A stretch of 64,000 nt of DNA from Xylaria sp. FL1777. Lineage: Eukaryota > Ascomycota > Sordariomycetes > Xylariales > Xylariaceae. Below the pieces are notes generated by a model. That model did no database searches. It was not told the DNA's origin and was given only the letters and a program-made list of their open reading frames with translations. Shown piece after piece: positions 11,512 to 24,310 of the stretch; within the stretch, counting starts at the first letter, position 1, and the number at the start of each line of letters is the position of its first letter. Both the position numbers and the translations under genes were made by a program. The stretch lies in contig MU400541.1 of the NCBI GenBank assembly GCA_022578965.1, forward strand, positions 248,001 through 312,000. The letters run 5' to 3'.

Positions 11512-13744
11512 TATATATATAAAAACACCTATAGCATACTAAAAAAGCAAACAAATTTTCAACTAGGTTACTAGTTATTGCGCGACCTGAAAAAGACACG
11601 TAGGATAGCTAAATAAGTTTTAAATACGGAAAGGCTTAGCTATTATAACGTGGCTAAAGGACTGATTAAGTTATAAGCAGCTGCAAAAATATAGAAATAA
11701 AGGCTTTTAAATACGGGGTAAAAATAGCTAAGCATTAATACTGGTTTTTTTTTAAGCCGAAAAAGGTTTATTATAACTATGAAGTAAAGGCTAAAATAGC
11801 TATTGTAAAGCTATTTACTACTTATAGTTTTAAAAAAGCTACTTATTATAGGCTTACGTTTATAAACTTTAGAGTAAAGCATAATATAATAAAATACTAA
11901 GAATAACAATATAAAATTATAAATATAAAACTACAGAAGTTAAAAAGTATACATTATAAGAAAGTAAAGCAATTAAGCAACTTTATTAAGCATTAAACAT
12001 TGAAATTTTATTGAAATTTTTAGTTACTAAATATATAATAATGCTAACTTTTAAAGGTTATATAAATACTTTTTAATTAGCTTATTTATGTAAAACTTTT
12101 AGCTTTTTTATTTGCTGCAGCTTTTTTTGCTTTTTTAATTGTAACTTAAAGTTGCGTACTAGTTATAAGTGCAGCTTAAATATTTTTATTAGTACAGGAA
12201 TAGCGCATAGCTATGCAAGCTTTAATAAACAATTAAAGTTTTTTATTAATTTTTTTAGGCTAAGAAATTGTTAGCAGCACTTAGGATTAAAAAAACTTTA
12301 ACGGTTAAAATAAGCATAAAGTAAGGCTTAAAAACATGCAAATATTAATACGGTTAAAAGTACTTATAGGATTATAACTGCTATTTTTAGCGCTTATTTT
12401 GCTTTTTTTGCATTGTAAGCATTTAGCAGACTTACTAGTAATATTATAAGCGCAGAAATTATTAATGTTTGTATATAGTTAGCATAAAAAAAATAGCAAT
12501 AAAAGGTATATAATATATTACTGTAATATAAGCAATATAGTAGTAGTATAGCTTAAGCATTTTAGCGTGCTTAATAAATATAAATTTTAAGGCTATTAGT
12601 AATATTTTAGCGTAAAGCATTAAGGCATTTACTTTTATTTTAAGAATTAGCGTTATAGTAAAAAAGCATAATAACAAGCAGTTATAAAAGCTTAAATTAT
12701 ATAGTAGCAAGCTATTAGTTATTTTATTTAGTACTATAGATTAAATAACTAGTAAAAACTGCAGTAAAATAACTTATAACTTTAAATATATAAGCTTAAC
12801 ATTAGTTAGTATATATACTTAAGTTAAGCTAGTTATAAATATATATTATAAAAAGCATAGCAGCTATAATAAAGTAAATTTTTATATAACTATAATGTAT
12901 TAATAATTAATTATATTATGAACTAAGCACTTTAATATATTAAAGCAAGCGTAAGCTAAACATATAATAATAGTAGTAGTAAAAGTAGTAAAGTTAGTAG
13001 TTAAAAAAGGAAAAGATTAGCATAAGTAGCTAAGTAAGGTAACTTATTATTTATTGCTACTTTATATTGCTTAGTATATAAGCTATTTATAAGCTGTGCT
13101 TATTTAATAAGCTTACTGTAAAAAGCATAAAGGTAGCTTAAAGAATAAATATACAAAAGGTGAACTAAGAAGTAATAAACAATTAACTTTGCTTATAATT
13201 TAATTATAACTTAGTTATAAAAAAACTAGTGCAGCAAGAAGCTAGTAGTAATACTAAAGCAAGCAAACTATAATATACTAGCAATATAATAAAAAAAGGT
13301 TTAAAAAAAAACTAAAAAAAAGAAGTAGTACATTTAGCTAAATAAGTGCTAGAACTAAAAAAACTACTGTAAGCAGCATAAAGCAAGCAGTAATACTAAA
13401 GCAAACAAACTATAAAGCAAAAAAAATACAAAGGAAAAAGAACTATAAAGTAACTATATAAAAGTATATATATTTAGTTAATAGTATATTATAAGTAAGC
13501 AAACAACTTAAAAGCAAAGAAATAAAAAGTAAAGCACTTAATAAGATTATAGTAGAACTAGTACAACTTAAAAGTAAATACAGGATGTTTTTATTTAGCT
13601 ACTAAGAAAAAAGTAAGCTGTTTATAGCTTGCTTTTAACTTACAAGCACGGTTTTTACTTATATATATAAGAAATAAAAACTAGCATAGCTAATAAGCCG
13701 TTAGCCTAAGTAATACAATATATATAATATATATATATAAAAAC
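11512..13744 (+). mobile_element. Repeat A copy 1 with 15-bp target duplications
   Basis: The element is about 11527-13729 (2.2 kb). It begins ACCTATAGCATACTAAAAAAGC and ends in an AATACAATATATA tail. TATATATATAAAAAC stands at both 11512-11526 and 13730-13744, a 15-bp target-site duplication. Long variable duplications and a simple AT tail suggest target-primed insertion (LINE or SINE-like) rather than a cut-and-paste element; no terminal inverted repeats are seen. The site lies in an AT minisatellite. The coding frame is broken by TAA/TAG and the encoded function is not recognised. Confidence 0.75.
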
Positions 13745-14045
13745 TATAAAAGCTATAATAAATTAACTATAAAAGCTATAATAAATTAGCTATAAAAGTT
13801 ATAATAAGTTAATTAAATTAGTTATAAAAGCTATAATAAATTAGCTATAATAGCTATAATAAATTAGCTATAATAATTATAATAAGTTAGCTATAATAAC
13901 TATAATAAATTAATTATAATAACTATAATAAATTAGTTATAATAGCTATAATAAATTAGCTATAATAACTATAATAAGTTAATTATAATAGTTATAATAA
14001 TAAAAGCTATAATAAGTTAGCTATAAAAGCTATAATAATACTATA
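13745..14045 (+). repeat. AT minisatellite with about 23-bp units
   Basis: Degenerate tandem units of the type CTATAATAAATTAGCTATAATAG, with about 12 copies. The same sequence type occurs left of repeat A copy 1 (about 11430-11511), so the element split one array. Confidence 0.8.
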
Positions 14046-15560
14046 TATATTAATAATTATTTTTAAGCTAATAAAAAAGCTAAAAAAGTTATGCTTATAT
14101 AAAGTTATGTTTATATATTAATTTTTTATGCTTATATATTAATTACTTTTTAATAATAATACTTTTAAAAAAATAAACTTTTAACTTAATAGTTTAGCTA
14201 TTAAAAAAATCTTTAAACTAATTAATGTTTTAATTAATAATAAAAACTATAAATATAAAAAAAAACTAAAGCTTAAAAACTTAATTTAAGTAAGTTTATT
14301 AATAATTAAAATAGCTTTAATAGCTAATTATTTAATTTAGTTAATAAGCTTAAAGAATATAAACACTTTTTATAATAAATAAAGCTATATATGCTATATA
14401 AAAGCACCTTTAAAAAGCAAAGCTATTAAAATTATTAAGCTTTATTAAAACTATAAAATTTAAAACTTAATAAATTTAATAAAAATAATCTAAATATTAA
14501 AAACTATTTATTATAATTTAAACTAAGTTACTTTAGTAAAAAATAAACTAAATATTATATATTATAAACTTAAAAAAAACAATAATATTTATGTTTTTAT
14601 TATATGCTTTATATATTTAATATAAATAAGTAAAATTATTAAAAATAAATAGTTTTAAATATTATAAAAGCATATTAACGTTAATTTAAAAAATAAAGTT
14701 TTTAAAGCAAATATAAATCTTTTTATAACTTTTAAATAATTTTGCAATAAAATAATTAAAGCAATATATTTAAATTAGTATAATTATTAATAAAGCTTTA
14801 AAAAAACTAATAATAAAACAAATATTAACTTTTAAACAATAATTTTATCATTAAATATTTATATTACTTTTAAAACTAATAAAACTATTACGTTAAATTA
14901 AATAAAATAAAATAAATATTAATTAATAAAAAAAAAACTTATTATATTAATAATACTTGTTTTTTTTATAATAAAACAAAATACTAAGTTAAAAATTGCT
15001 TTAATAAAAAGTTTAAAAGTATTGCTTTTATTAAATTAGCACTTAAAGCTTTAATATATAAAGACTTAAAAAAGCTAAAAAAACTTAAAAGCTTAAATAA
15101 TTTAAAAAAATAAAACTATTAAAAGTTTTTATAATAGTTTATATATTTATATTAGCTAAAATAAATAGTTAATAAAAGTTATTTGTTTTTAATATTAACG
15201 TTTTAATATAAATTAATAGCATTAAAATAAAAACTATAGCTTTATATAACATTAAAGCTTAAATATAATTATTAATAAATAATTATAGCTTTAAATTATA
15301 TAGCTATTATTATATTAACTATAGCTATTAAATTAATATAATTAATAGTTTAATTATTATATTAGTTATTATATTATAGTATTATAGCAATTAATAATAT
15401 AAATAGCTTAATTATATAACTTATAACTTATAAACCTTATATTTTATTATAAGCTAAAAATAAAAAGTTTTAATTATAATAGCTTAAATAGTTATGTTTG
15501 TTTTACTTTTTTATTTTATAATTAAAGTGTATTACTAAATTAATATTATATAATATATAT
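14046..15560. other. AT-rich degraded DNA, nothing identified
   Basis: No frame, terminal repeat or known motif could be read. The composition matches the rest of the mutated block, so it is probably old transposon DNA. Confidence 0.5.
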
Positions 15561-15864
15561 TGAAATAGAGCAATATAATTGCGTAAGATTTATTATAACA
15601 CTTTAATTGCAAGAAGATAAGTTATAACTTACGCATTTAAGCAATTAAGCCATATATGAATTAAGGAATAAAACAATTAATTGAAAGGCTATCTAACAAT
15701 ACAAATAAAGCAACCGTAGTTAATTTTCATAATGTTAAGCATAATAGTTAAATCTATACTTTAAAATCTAACGTAATACTTATATTTTTATTCTTACTAT
15801 ATAACTTAGCTTAAACTTACTTTAACTAGCTAGTTAGCTTATTTAGCTATTTTACTTTACTTTA
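15561..15864 (-). repeat. 3' LTR (304 bp) of gypsy copy 1
   Basis: It aligns end to end with 30217-30520 and with the inverse of 53985-54288; differences are almost all C/T or G/A transitions. Read on the minus strand it ends CTCTATTTCA, which keeps the canonical CA end that is mutated to TA in the other copies. Confidence 0.9.
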
Positions 15865-18800
15865 ATTTTTCTTTATTAAAATATAGCTGCTTTTAATTTA
15901 TTTTAATACTTATAATTATAAAGTTTTTTATTTTTACTAATGTTTTTTAAATAAGGTTAATATTATTTTTTTTTGCTTATTTAGTTTTATAAGTTCTTTT
16001 TTATTTTTTTTGCTGCGTTTAAAAGTAACTTAAGCTTTAACGCTTATAAAAGCATTATAGCTTCGTTAAAACTAGTTTTAGCTTTTTTACGTATTTAAAT
16101 ATATAAGCAAAAGCTTTTAAAAGTGCTTAGCGTTTTTTTTGTAAAAGTGCTTATAAAAAATTTATACTTTTTTTTTTCTAAACTGTTAAGCTTAGCTAAG
16201 TTTTATATTTAGCTTATTATACTTAAAAGAAAAAATATCTGTAAGAATATTTATAGCAAAATAACTTTGTACTGCTAGAACGTTTTTATATTGCTTGTAA
16301 TAGGATTTTTTTGGTATAACTGCTAGTTTTTTTTGCTAAAAACTCTTTTTGCGCTTTAAAGTAAAAAGCACTAAAAAAGCAAAACAATTAACTTTTAGTT
16401 TTTTTTTTAGCGTTTTTTTTTTATTTTGTATATTTTTAGCGCTTAATAGTAAAAAAGCTAATTTATTAAATCTAAAGAAAGTTGCTTTTGGTTTTTTTAG
16501 GAAATAATAAAGTTTAACGCTTATTAAAAGCAACAAACGTAGATCTTTTTACAATTTAAAGCCGAAGTGCTTTTTAAAGTTTGCTTTTAGAAATTAAATA
16601 AGCTATTTATAACTTTCTTAATTATTAATACTTTTTTTTAAATATTAGCTTGTTAAGTTATAAAACATGTAATATAAATATAAAGCTTTAATAAACTTAT
16701 ATATATAGTTATTATATTAGCAAAAGCAAAAAAGTATAAAATAGCTTAATATAACTTTTATACTAAAGTATTTTATTATTTAATACTTTTGTAATCTTTA
16801 AAAAACTTGTTTGTTATTTTTATTAGTAGTATGCTTAAAGTTTAAAATATATGCTACTCTTAAAATAATATTAATAAAAATAGTAATTTAATAATTGTTT
16901 AAATAATATCCTATTATAAAATATTTTATTTAAAAGGTTGTAGTAATTATTATAGCTTATTTTGCGTTTTGCTAATTTATAAAGAAATTTTTTATAAATT
17001 AACTATACTTAGGTTTAATATTTATTTTTAGAGCTTTAGCTTTTTTATTTATATATAGCTAAAGCAACACGTTGAGCAAAGCTTTTATTTTGCGCTTATT
17101 TAGCTATTTTTTAGCGTTTAGCTTTATAAGAATATTTGTAATATAAACAGCTTTAATTTTTTATTTTATAGTGTTTATTTTATAAAAGTTTTTATAGCAG
17201 CTATAAATAGCAAGCTTTCTTTAGTAATTTAAATATTTTTGTTTATATTAGTAAGTTTTTTTAGTAGCTGTTTGTTGTTTTAAAAAGAAAATTTTTAGCT
17301 ACTGCTTTTTATTATTTTTATATATTGTTTTTAAAACTTTACTTAGCAAAAAACAATAAGCTAGCTTTTATTTATTATAAAGCTTTAGTTTATTAAAATG
17401 TTTTATGTTATTATTTTTTTAATGATTATTTAAAGCCTTTTTTAATAGCAGTTTTTTTAGGGATTTTATAAATAATAATTGCTAAATATTCAGTTTTTAT
17501 ACTGCAGGTTTTTATTTTTTATGTAGTTTTAGCTTTATTGCTAAAACTATTAGATTTTTTATAAACGTAACGTTAAACTTATTAAAGCAAAAATTATTAT
17601 TTTTGCAATGTTTTTTAATTTTAAATAAGTATTATATTAATATTATAAGACTTTTTATAGCTATAAATTCTAATATTTAGTTTATAGCTTATAAAAATGC
17701 CTTTAAATATTTAGTTTTTAGTTTAAGCATATAAAGTAGCATTTTATTTATGTTTACTAAGCGGTTTTATGCAGTAAAATATGCTATAAAAGCTTTTCTT
17801 TAAAAATTAAGCGCTTTTTTATTAAGCAACAAGTTAAAAGTATAAAGAACTTTTATTAAAATTACGTATAATATAAACTACTAATATTTTAACGCTTTTT
17901 TATTATAATATTTTTTGTGTATTAAGTATATTGCTTTTTTTTGTATTTGTTGAACTAAGTCTAGGAATAAGTTTTAGTAGGTTTTGCTATTTTTAAAGAA
18001 CGCATAGCTAAAGTGCTTTTTTAGTACTACTTTTTTTTTTTTTTTTAGGTTTCCAAAAAACAAACTTTTTATAAAAGTTACTTTTTTTTGTATAAAATAA
18101 AACTTTAAAACGGACTTTAAAAGGACATTAACTAAAGAAAGCAGTATGTTTTTTAACTAAACATTTTTTGCATTTAGTTCTTTAATTTACAAAAAAAGCT
18201 AGCAAGCTAAATATTTTTTGTACTTTAAATTCTTAATAATTACTGGCTTTTTTTTAAAGCTGTTTTTAAAAAGCTATTAGTTTTTAAAAAAAAGCTTTTT
18301 ATAATTAGCAGTTAAGTTTATATATATATGCTTATTTTTTTTTTTTTTTGCTTTTTTTTTAAAGTTTGCTATTTTTTGTGCTAGTTGTTTATATGCCTTA
18401 GTATTAAGTGTTAGCTCTTTAGAACTTTTAAAAAAAAATACTTTTATTTTCGGTTATTTTGCAGTACTAATAACTTTTTTAAAAATAAAAAATGTAATAA
18501 TTAAAAGCGTATGCATATAATAAAAGCAATTCTTAATAATACTTAGGCATATATATACTTTTGCTATATTTTACAATTTAGTAAAAAATGCAAGCAAGTT
18601 AAAAATTTTAATATAAGTTAAAAGTGCAAAAGCAAATAATATAAAAAGTATAAAATGCAAATATTAATATTAGTATTGCTTGCTATACGTAGTTTAATAT
18701 TTTTAATTGCTAATTTAAGTTATTACTTTTTAATAATTGCAAGATTTTTTAAATATAAATGCTAAAAGCATTTATACTAAATATAAAAAGTTAGAACTTA

Positions 18801-21590
18801 TTAAGTAAATAAAATAGCAAAGTTAAATATAAATAAAAGGTTTAATAAAACAAATATAATAAAAAAAAAGCTAAAATATATATTTTTGAACTAGCGCACT
18901 TTTTTTTTATAAACTTACTATACTATTTTTAATTTATTAATTAATTATTTCATTGCTAAAATAAATTATTAATTACTAAATGCTTTTATAACAATTATTT
19001 TTTATATATTTATACTACTATTAATTAAAGAATAAGCAAGTAAAGTAGTTTTAGTTAGTTAAGTAGTTATTTTTTAACTTTTTTTTTAATATATTTATGA
19101 TTTACCTTTTTTAAATATTTATTGCTACTAATAGCAAGGTAAGTAACTTAAGCTTTAGTAAATATAAAGAAAAAGCTTGTTTTTTTTTTTAATCTGTTTT
19201 TTTTTAAGTAGTTTTAAAGCTTAGATTTTTTTTACAATTCTTTTCTTTAGTACTTAAGTCTTTAAATTGCTTAGTTTACGCTTTTATTATAAAGTTTTTA
19301 TTTTTAAGTAGTATAATTAATGCTTGCTTAATTAAGCACTTAAAGAACAATTTTTTTGTTATTAATAAAGTTTTTAACGATTAAAAAGCATTGTAGCAAT
19401 TAATCAATATTTAAAAAATTAATACTGCTTAGCTAATAAATAGTTATACTTATAATATTTAAAAAGTTAAGTTTACTAATAAGTAGCAAAATATATATGC
19501 CTTTTTTTTTTTTAGATTTTGTTTTTTTTATTTAGCTAACTTTTTTTGTTTTATATAACTAAACACTAAGCTGTTTATAAATCGAAATTTTTAGTAGTAA
19601 TACTAGCAATAAATATGTTTAATAAAAAGTTAGTTATAATTTTTTTTATATATGCTATGCAAATTAATATATTTAAGCTAGCTTTAGCTAAATAAAAAAG
19701 CAAAAGCATTTAAAATTTTGCTTATTATATATAAAGGCAACTAAAAGTAGTTTTTAAAGCAAATATATATATTAAATCTTTTATAATTTCTGCTAACTTA
19801 TAGCTATGTTTATATAGCTATTTAGAATATAAAATATTATACTTTGTAAGTATTGCAAATAGTTATTAATAACAGCTAAAAGCAAAAAGTATATAAAGCT
19901 TTATTTTTTCTTTTTTTGCTATACTATTTTAAAATAAAAGTTTAATATATATATTAACTATACATTTATTATTTAGTTATAAAACTGTTTATTTTATAAG
20001 TCCAAAGGTAATATAGCTAAATATTTTAAGGCTAGTATAATAACCGCAGTAATTAAAAAAGATCTTATGCTTAAAAACTTTAAAAAACAAATAGTTTTAA
20101 CTAGAAATACTTTTGTTTGCTTAACTAAAAAAAGAACTAAATTAAAACGTAAGTTAAAACGTTTTTTTTAAGCTAATTTTATTGCTTAGCTTATTAAGTA
20201 TAATATTAATAAGCAATAATTTAGTATTGCTTAAAAAATTAGCATAACGCTTAAGTATTTAAAAAAATAGCTAAAAAAATAAATTAAATAAGTTATATAA
20301 AGTAAAATAAAATAAAAAAATTAAACGATTTGCTTATATAGTAATGTTTTTTTTAATACAATTTGCAATTATTTTTTTTTATTGCATAGCTTATAAATTT
20401 TTTTTTAAGCGTAATAAATAAAAAAAGAATAATTATTATATAAGAAGTTAAGTTATAATATTTATAAAAACGAATATATAAAACTTCTGCAACAAAAAAA
20501 TCAAAAATATATAAAATAAAAATTATTAATACTAGATCGTTAAATCTTTTTTTGTTTTTTTTTTAGTTTTTATTTTTTTAGCTTTATATAATTAAATAAT
20601 CTTATTTAATTTTTTATAGCAAAGTTTTATTTTTATTAAGCTTGCTTTAAACTTTGCTTAAGCGTTCGTTATTTTATTAAACGCTTATTATTGCTTAATA
20701 GTAGCTTTAAATCGTTGCTAGTAGTTTAAGCGCATAAAATATAAACTAGTAATTTTTTAAAGTGTAATAATAGTGTTTTTTGCTTTTTAGCAGTTTTAAA
20801 GTTTTTATTAAGTATTAAATAGTTTAAACTAAAAGCAAAAAAAGCTATTTAGTTTTAAATAAAAATAATAAAGCAATTAAAAGTAGAAAAACTTATACGT
20901 AAGCATTAATATAATAAAATAAACTTAAGTAATTAAAACTAATAAGCAGTTTTTATTTTTGTTTTTTTTGTTTTTATGCATTTTTAAAGAAAAGCAATAA
21001 TAATTTATACTAAAACTAAGCTGCTTAGCTATTTAAAAAACGTTAAAATAAAATAAAAACTTATATTTTTAGCGTAATAATAAAAGAAGTACTAACAAAC
21101 TAGCTGCTATAAAACTAATAAATATAAAACTAATAAAAAAAAAGCTATAAAAAACGCGCTTAGTTTTAAGCAAAAAAAAATAATTTTATACATTATAACT
21201 TAATTATATAAACTTGTATAATTAGTAAAAATAAAAAACAAAACAATTAGTAAAAAAACAAAAAGTAAAAAAGAAAAATTCTGTTGCTTTAGCTTTTATT
21301 AGTTATTACTTTTTAAAGCGCTTTGTAGTATAATAGCTAAAAAAATAAAGTAAGCTGTTATATTTTTTAGCACTTAAAATGTTTAAAGTACTAAAGGTTA
21401 TACTATAGCTTTTATAAACTCGAAAAGCTTTTATAACTTGTTATATTTTTTTTATTTTTTGCAGCTTAATTATTATAGCTTTAATTGTTAAAAGCTTTAT
21501 TATTTTAGTTTAGTTTTTAATAAATAGCTATAGCACTAGTAGTTTATACATTAAAGTTAGAATTTTTTAGTTCTTAATACTTTTAGTTAT
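15865..21590 (-). other. Unexplained 3' region of the gypsy element, possible extra ORF
   Basis: After the integrase end the element continues for about 5.7 kb before its 3' LTR, more than normal for gypsy. On the element strand the stretch from about 19900 to 15900 is A-rich like the pol coding strand, suggesting a further sense ORF, while 21350-20860 has the opposite bias and may be antisense. The clearest open stretch is 16536-16336. Near 16800 the frame has a cluster of Cys/Tyr pairs spaced like a zinc-binding motif after allowing for C-to-T change. No family was recognised. Confidence 0.45.
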
Positions 21591-24310
21591 TTTATATAAA
21601 TTGCTTTAATTTTTTAAAAAAAAACAACCTTTTTAATTTTTTGCTAGTTAGTTCTACTAATTAGTATTACTTATAATTAACATTTTTTTTAACTTTATAA
21701 AAGCTAATTTATTTATATAGTAGCTTTTTATCGTTAAACTTATTTATTAAAAGCATAATATTATAAAAAAAAATAAAAAAGCTTTTTTTAAATAGTTGCT
21801 TAATTTTATAAGCGTTTTTTTAAAATTTAGCTTTTGCAGCTAATTTTCTTTTTTTAGTTATAATTGCTTTAATTTTTATAACATCTTAATTACAACGTTT
21901 TAGCTGCTTAACTTTAGCTTTAATAAAATCTTCGTAAAAAGTAACATTTTGCTACTTAATTACTTTTTACGTTAGTATTACATTTTTTACTAGCAAAATT
22001 AATATTTTTTTATATATTAACTTATATAAACTATAGCTATAATAGCACATAAAAGTGCAATTTGCTTATATTACTAAGTTTAAGTATTTTAGCTAATTTT
22101 TTTTAGTTTTATTTGTTACTTATATAAAGCTTTTTTTTATTAGCTTATAGCTTTTTTTAATAAAGCTTTAAGCTTAAAAATAATAAGCTAAGCTATAGTT
22201 TATTTTATAGCTTAAAGTATTTACTGCGTTTTTTATTTCTTTTTTAAATTTAAAGCTATTATTATATTTAATTTTTATAAAAACTTTATGCTAAAACATA
22301 ATTTTTTCTTTAATAAATTTAAGTATTCTTAAAGAATTTATATATTTTAAAAGTTCAGCTTTTAAATAAGTTATTATTTTGTATTTTGCTTTTATAATAG
22401 CTTTAAATCTGTTGCTTAATAGCATAGTTTGCATATTTATAACCTAAAAAATTAAAAAATTTAAAAAATAATTAAAACAGTATTTTTTGGTTTTTTTGCT
22501 ATTAGTAGATTTTTAGCAATTAAAGCAATTAGTAATTGCAGTATAAACGTTTTAATAAAAGCTTTTTTAGTAATATTTTTAAGTTATTTGTTAAGTTATA
22601 AATATTTAGCTTTTATGTGTTATTTTTTTATAGTTTTCTTTAATAAAAGCTTTTTAGGTTTTTTTGTTATTAATGATTTTTTTTAGCATTTTTTTAAACT
22701 TTGCTTTTTTTTAAAAGATAGACTTATTAACGAAAAATTTAAAGGCTTTTTTTTTAAAATAACTCCGCTTTTTTTCTATTGTAAGTTTTTTTAAAACTTG
22801 TTTAAAAATAAAATATTTAACAATTTGCTTACTTTTTTTGCTTTAGTTTTTTTTTAAATATAGCAAAAGTTCTGTTTTTTAGTATACTAAGCTCTTAATT
22901 AGTTAATTGCTTAATTTTTTATATGCAATAGTAATAGCTATTATATATAATTAAAAATTAATAAAATTTTTTATATTTTTTTTTTAATGATTATTTAACT
23001 TATTTAATAGCTTAAAAAGTTTTCTAAAAAGCTTATTAGCAGCTATATGTTTTTTTTTTAGCACATAATAAAGTATAAAATTAAAAGTCTTTATATATGC
23101 TATTTATTTTATTAATTAAGCATTTAGTAATGCTAAAAATCTATTATTTAGCTAAGCTATAAAAACTTTTGCATTAATTTTTAAATAAAATGTAATTTTA
23201 TAAAAATAATTGCACAACTTTTAAAAAGTTTTAATAATAGCAAGTTTTTTTAGCTTTATAGCATTATATCTTTTTTTAAGGCTTTTTTATGTTTTAAATT
23301 TATATTTTACTAGCTTAATAGCTTTATTAATCTTTTAGCATAAAATAGCGCTTTAGCTGGTTCTAAAAGCATTTATTTTTAGTTAAATAAGTTCTTTTAT
23401 ATAATTAAAAGTAATAAAAATAAAAGCTATTATAATAGCTTTTTAAAGCTTTTTTATAGCTTTTTTTTGCGGTTTTTTAAAGTAAAACAGCTTATTTTTT
23501 TGTAATAAAACTATTAATAGTTTTATAATTATAGCATACTTTTATATTTATATCTAGTAATATACTGTTATTTTTAAAAAAAACTATATTTTTATAATAT
23601 TTTTATAAGTTTTTTACTTAAGAATTTTTATTACTTTAGCTTTTATTAAGCTTTTGCTATTAATACTATATATATAGCTAACTATTTTAGTTATTTGTTT
23701 TGCTTATTTGCTTTTAAGTATGCTAGCTATAATTTTAGCTAGCTTAAAATTAAGCAGCATAGCATTAAAATTTTTAAGATGTTTTAACATAAACTGCTTA
23801 ATACTTAAAATAACTTTATAATTATTATACCTAGTAGTAAGTTTTTTAACTATTATATTATTAAAAAAAAATTTGCACTTTATTAGTAATATATTATATA
23901 AAACTTTTAATAGCATTTTTAAAAATTAAGCTACTAAATTTATTGCTTTTTGCAAAAAAGTAATTATTTAAAAAAAGCCTATTAATATAAAAAAAGCTAT
24001 TATTGCTCGGCTAAAAATAAAAAGTAATATTTAATTGTATTTTAAAAATAAATTAATTATAAAAATTATTTTATATATTGCAAACTTTTTAGAAAACTTA
24101 TTATAGCTTTAAAAAAAATTAGCATTACGTATAATAACTACGTTTATTTTTATAGCTAAATTAATTAACTAAACTTCTTTACTTTTTTTTTGCACTAAAA
24201 ACTAAGCGTTATAATATAAACTATAAGCTTTTTTAAGAACGCTATACTTAAGTTAAGTTTTTAAAACCTTTATAGTAATGTTTTTTAAAGGCTTAAAAAT
24301 TAAAATACTG
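21590..24310 (-). pseudogene. pol: Gypsy pol remnant: reverse transcriptase, RNase H, integrase
   Basis: Minus strand, N to C. Reverse transcriptase is about 24310-23386; its clearest open part is 23916-23704, with RYNNYKV and FKLAKIIASI, which correspond to the conserved stretch after the YxDD region of a fungal gypsy subfamily. RNase H is about 23386-22966. Integrase is about 22686-21590, ending near KLKQFI. The same order is easier to read in the inverted copy (60216-62940). Catalytic Asp positions read as Asn, as expected from G-to-A change. TAA/TAG codons interrupt every domain, so no protein can be made. Confidence 0.75.

Noticed and set aside
12462..12710. 82-codon minus-strand open frame in the AT block (and similar frames at 16336-16536, 38973-39179, 61840-62046)
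   Set aside because: They are Leu/Ile/Phe/Tyr-rich frames expected by chance on the T-rich complement of RIP-mutated DNA. 12462-12710 and 38973-39179 are the same position in two copies of repeat A, on the strand opposite to its likely coding strand.
13690..13729. Helitron 3' end (hairpin before terminus) for repeat A
   Set aside because: There is no CTRR end, and copies 1 and 3 have 15-16 bp target duplications, which Helitrons do not make.
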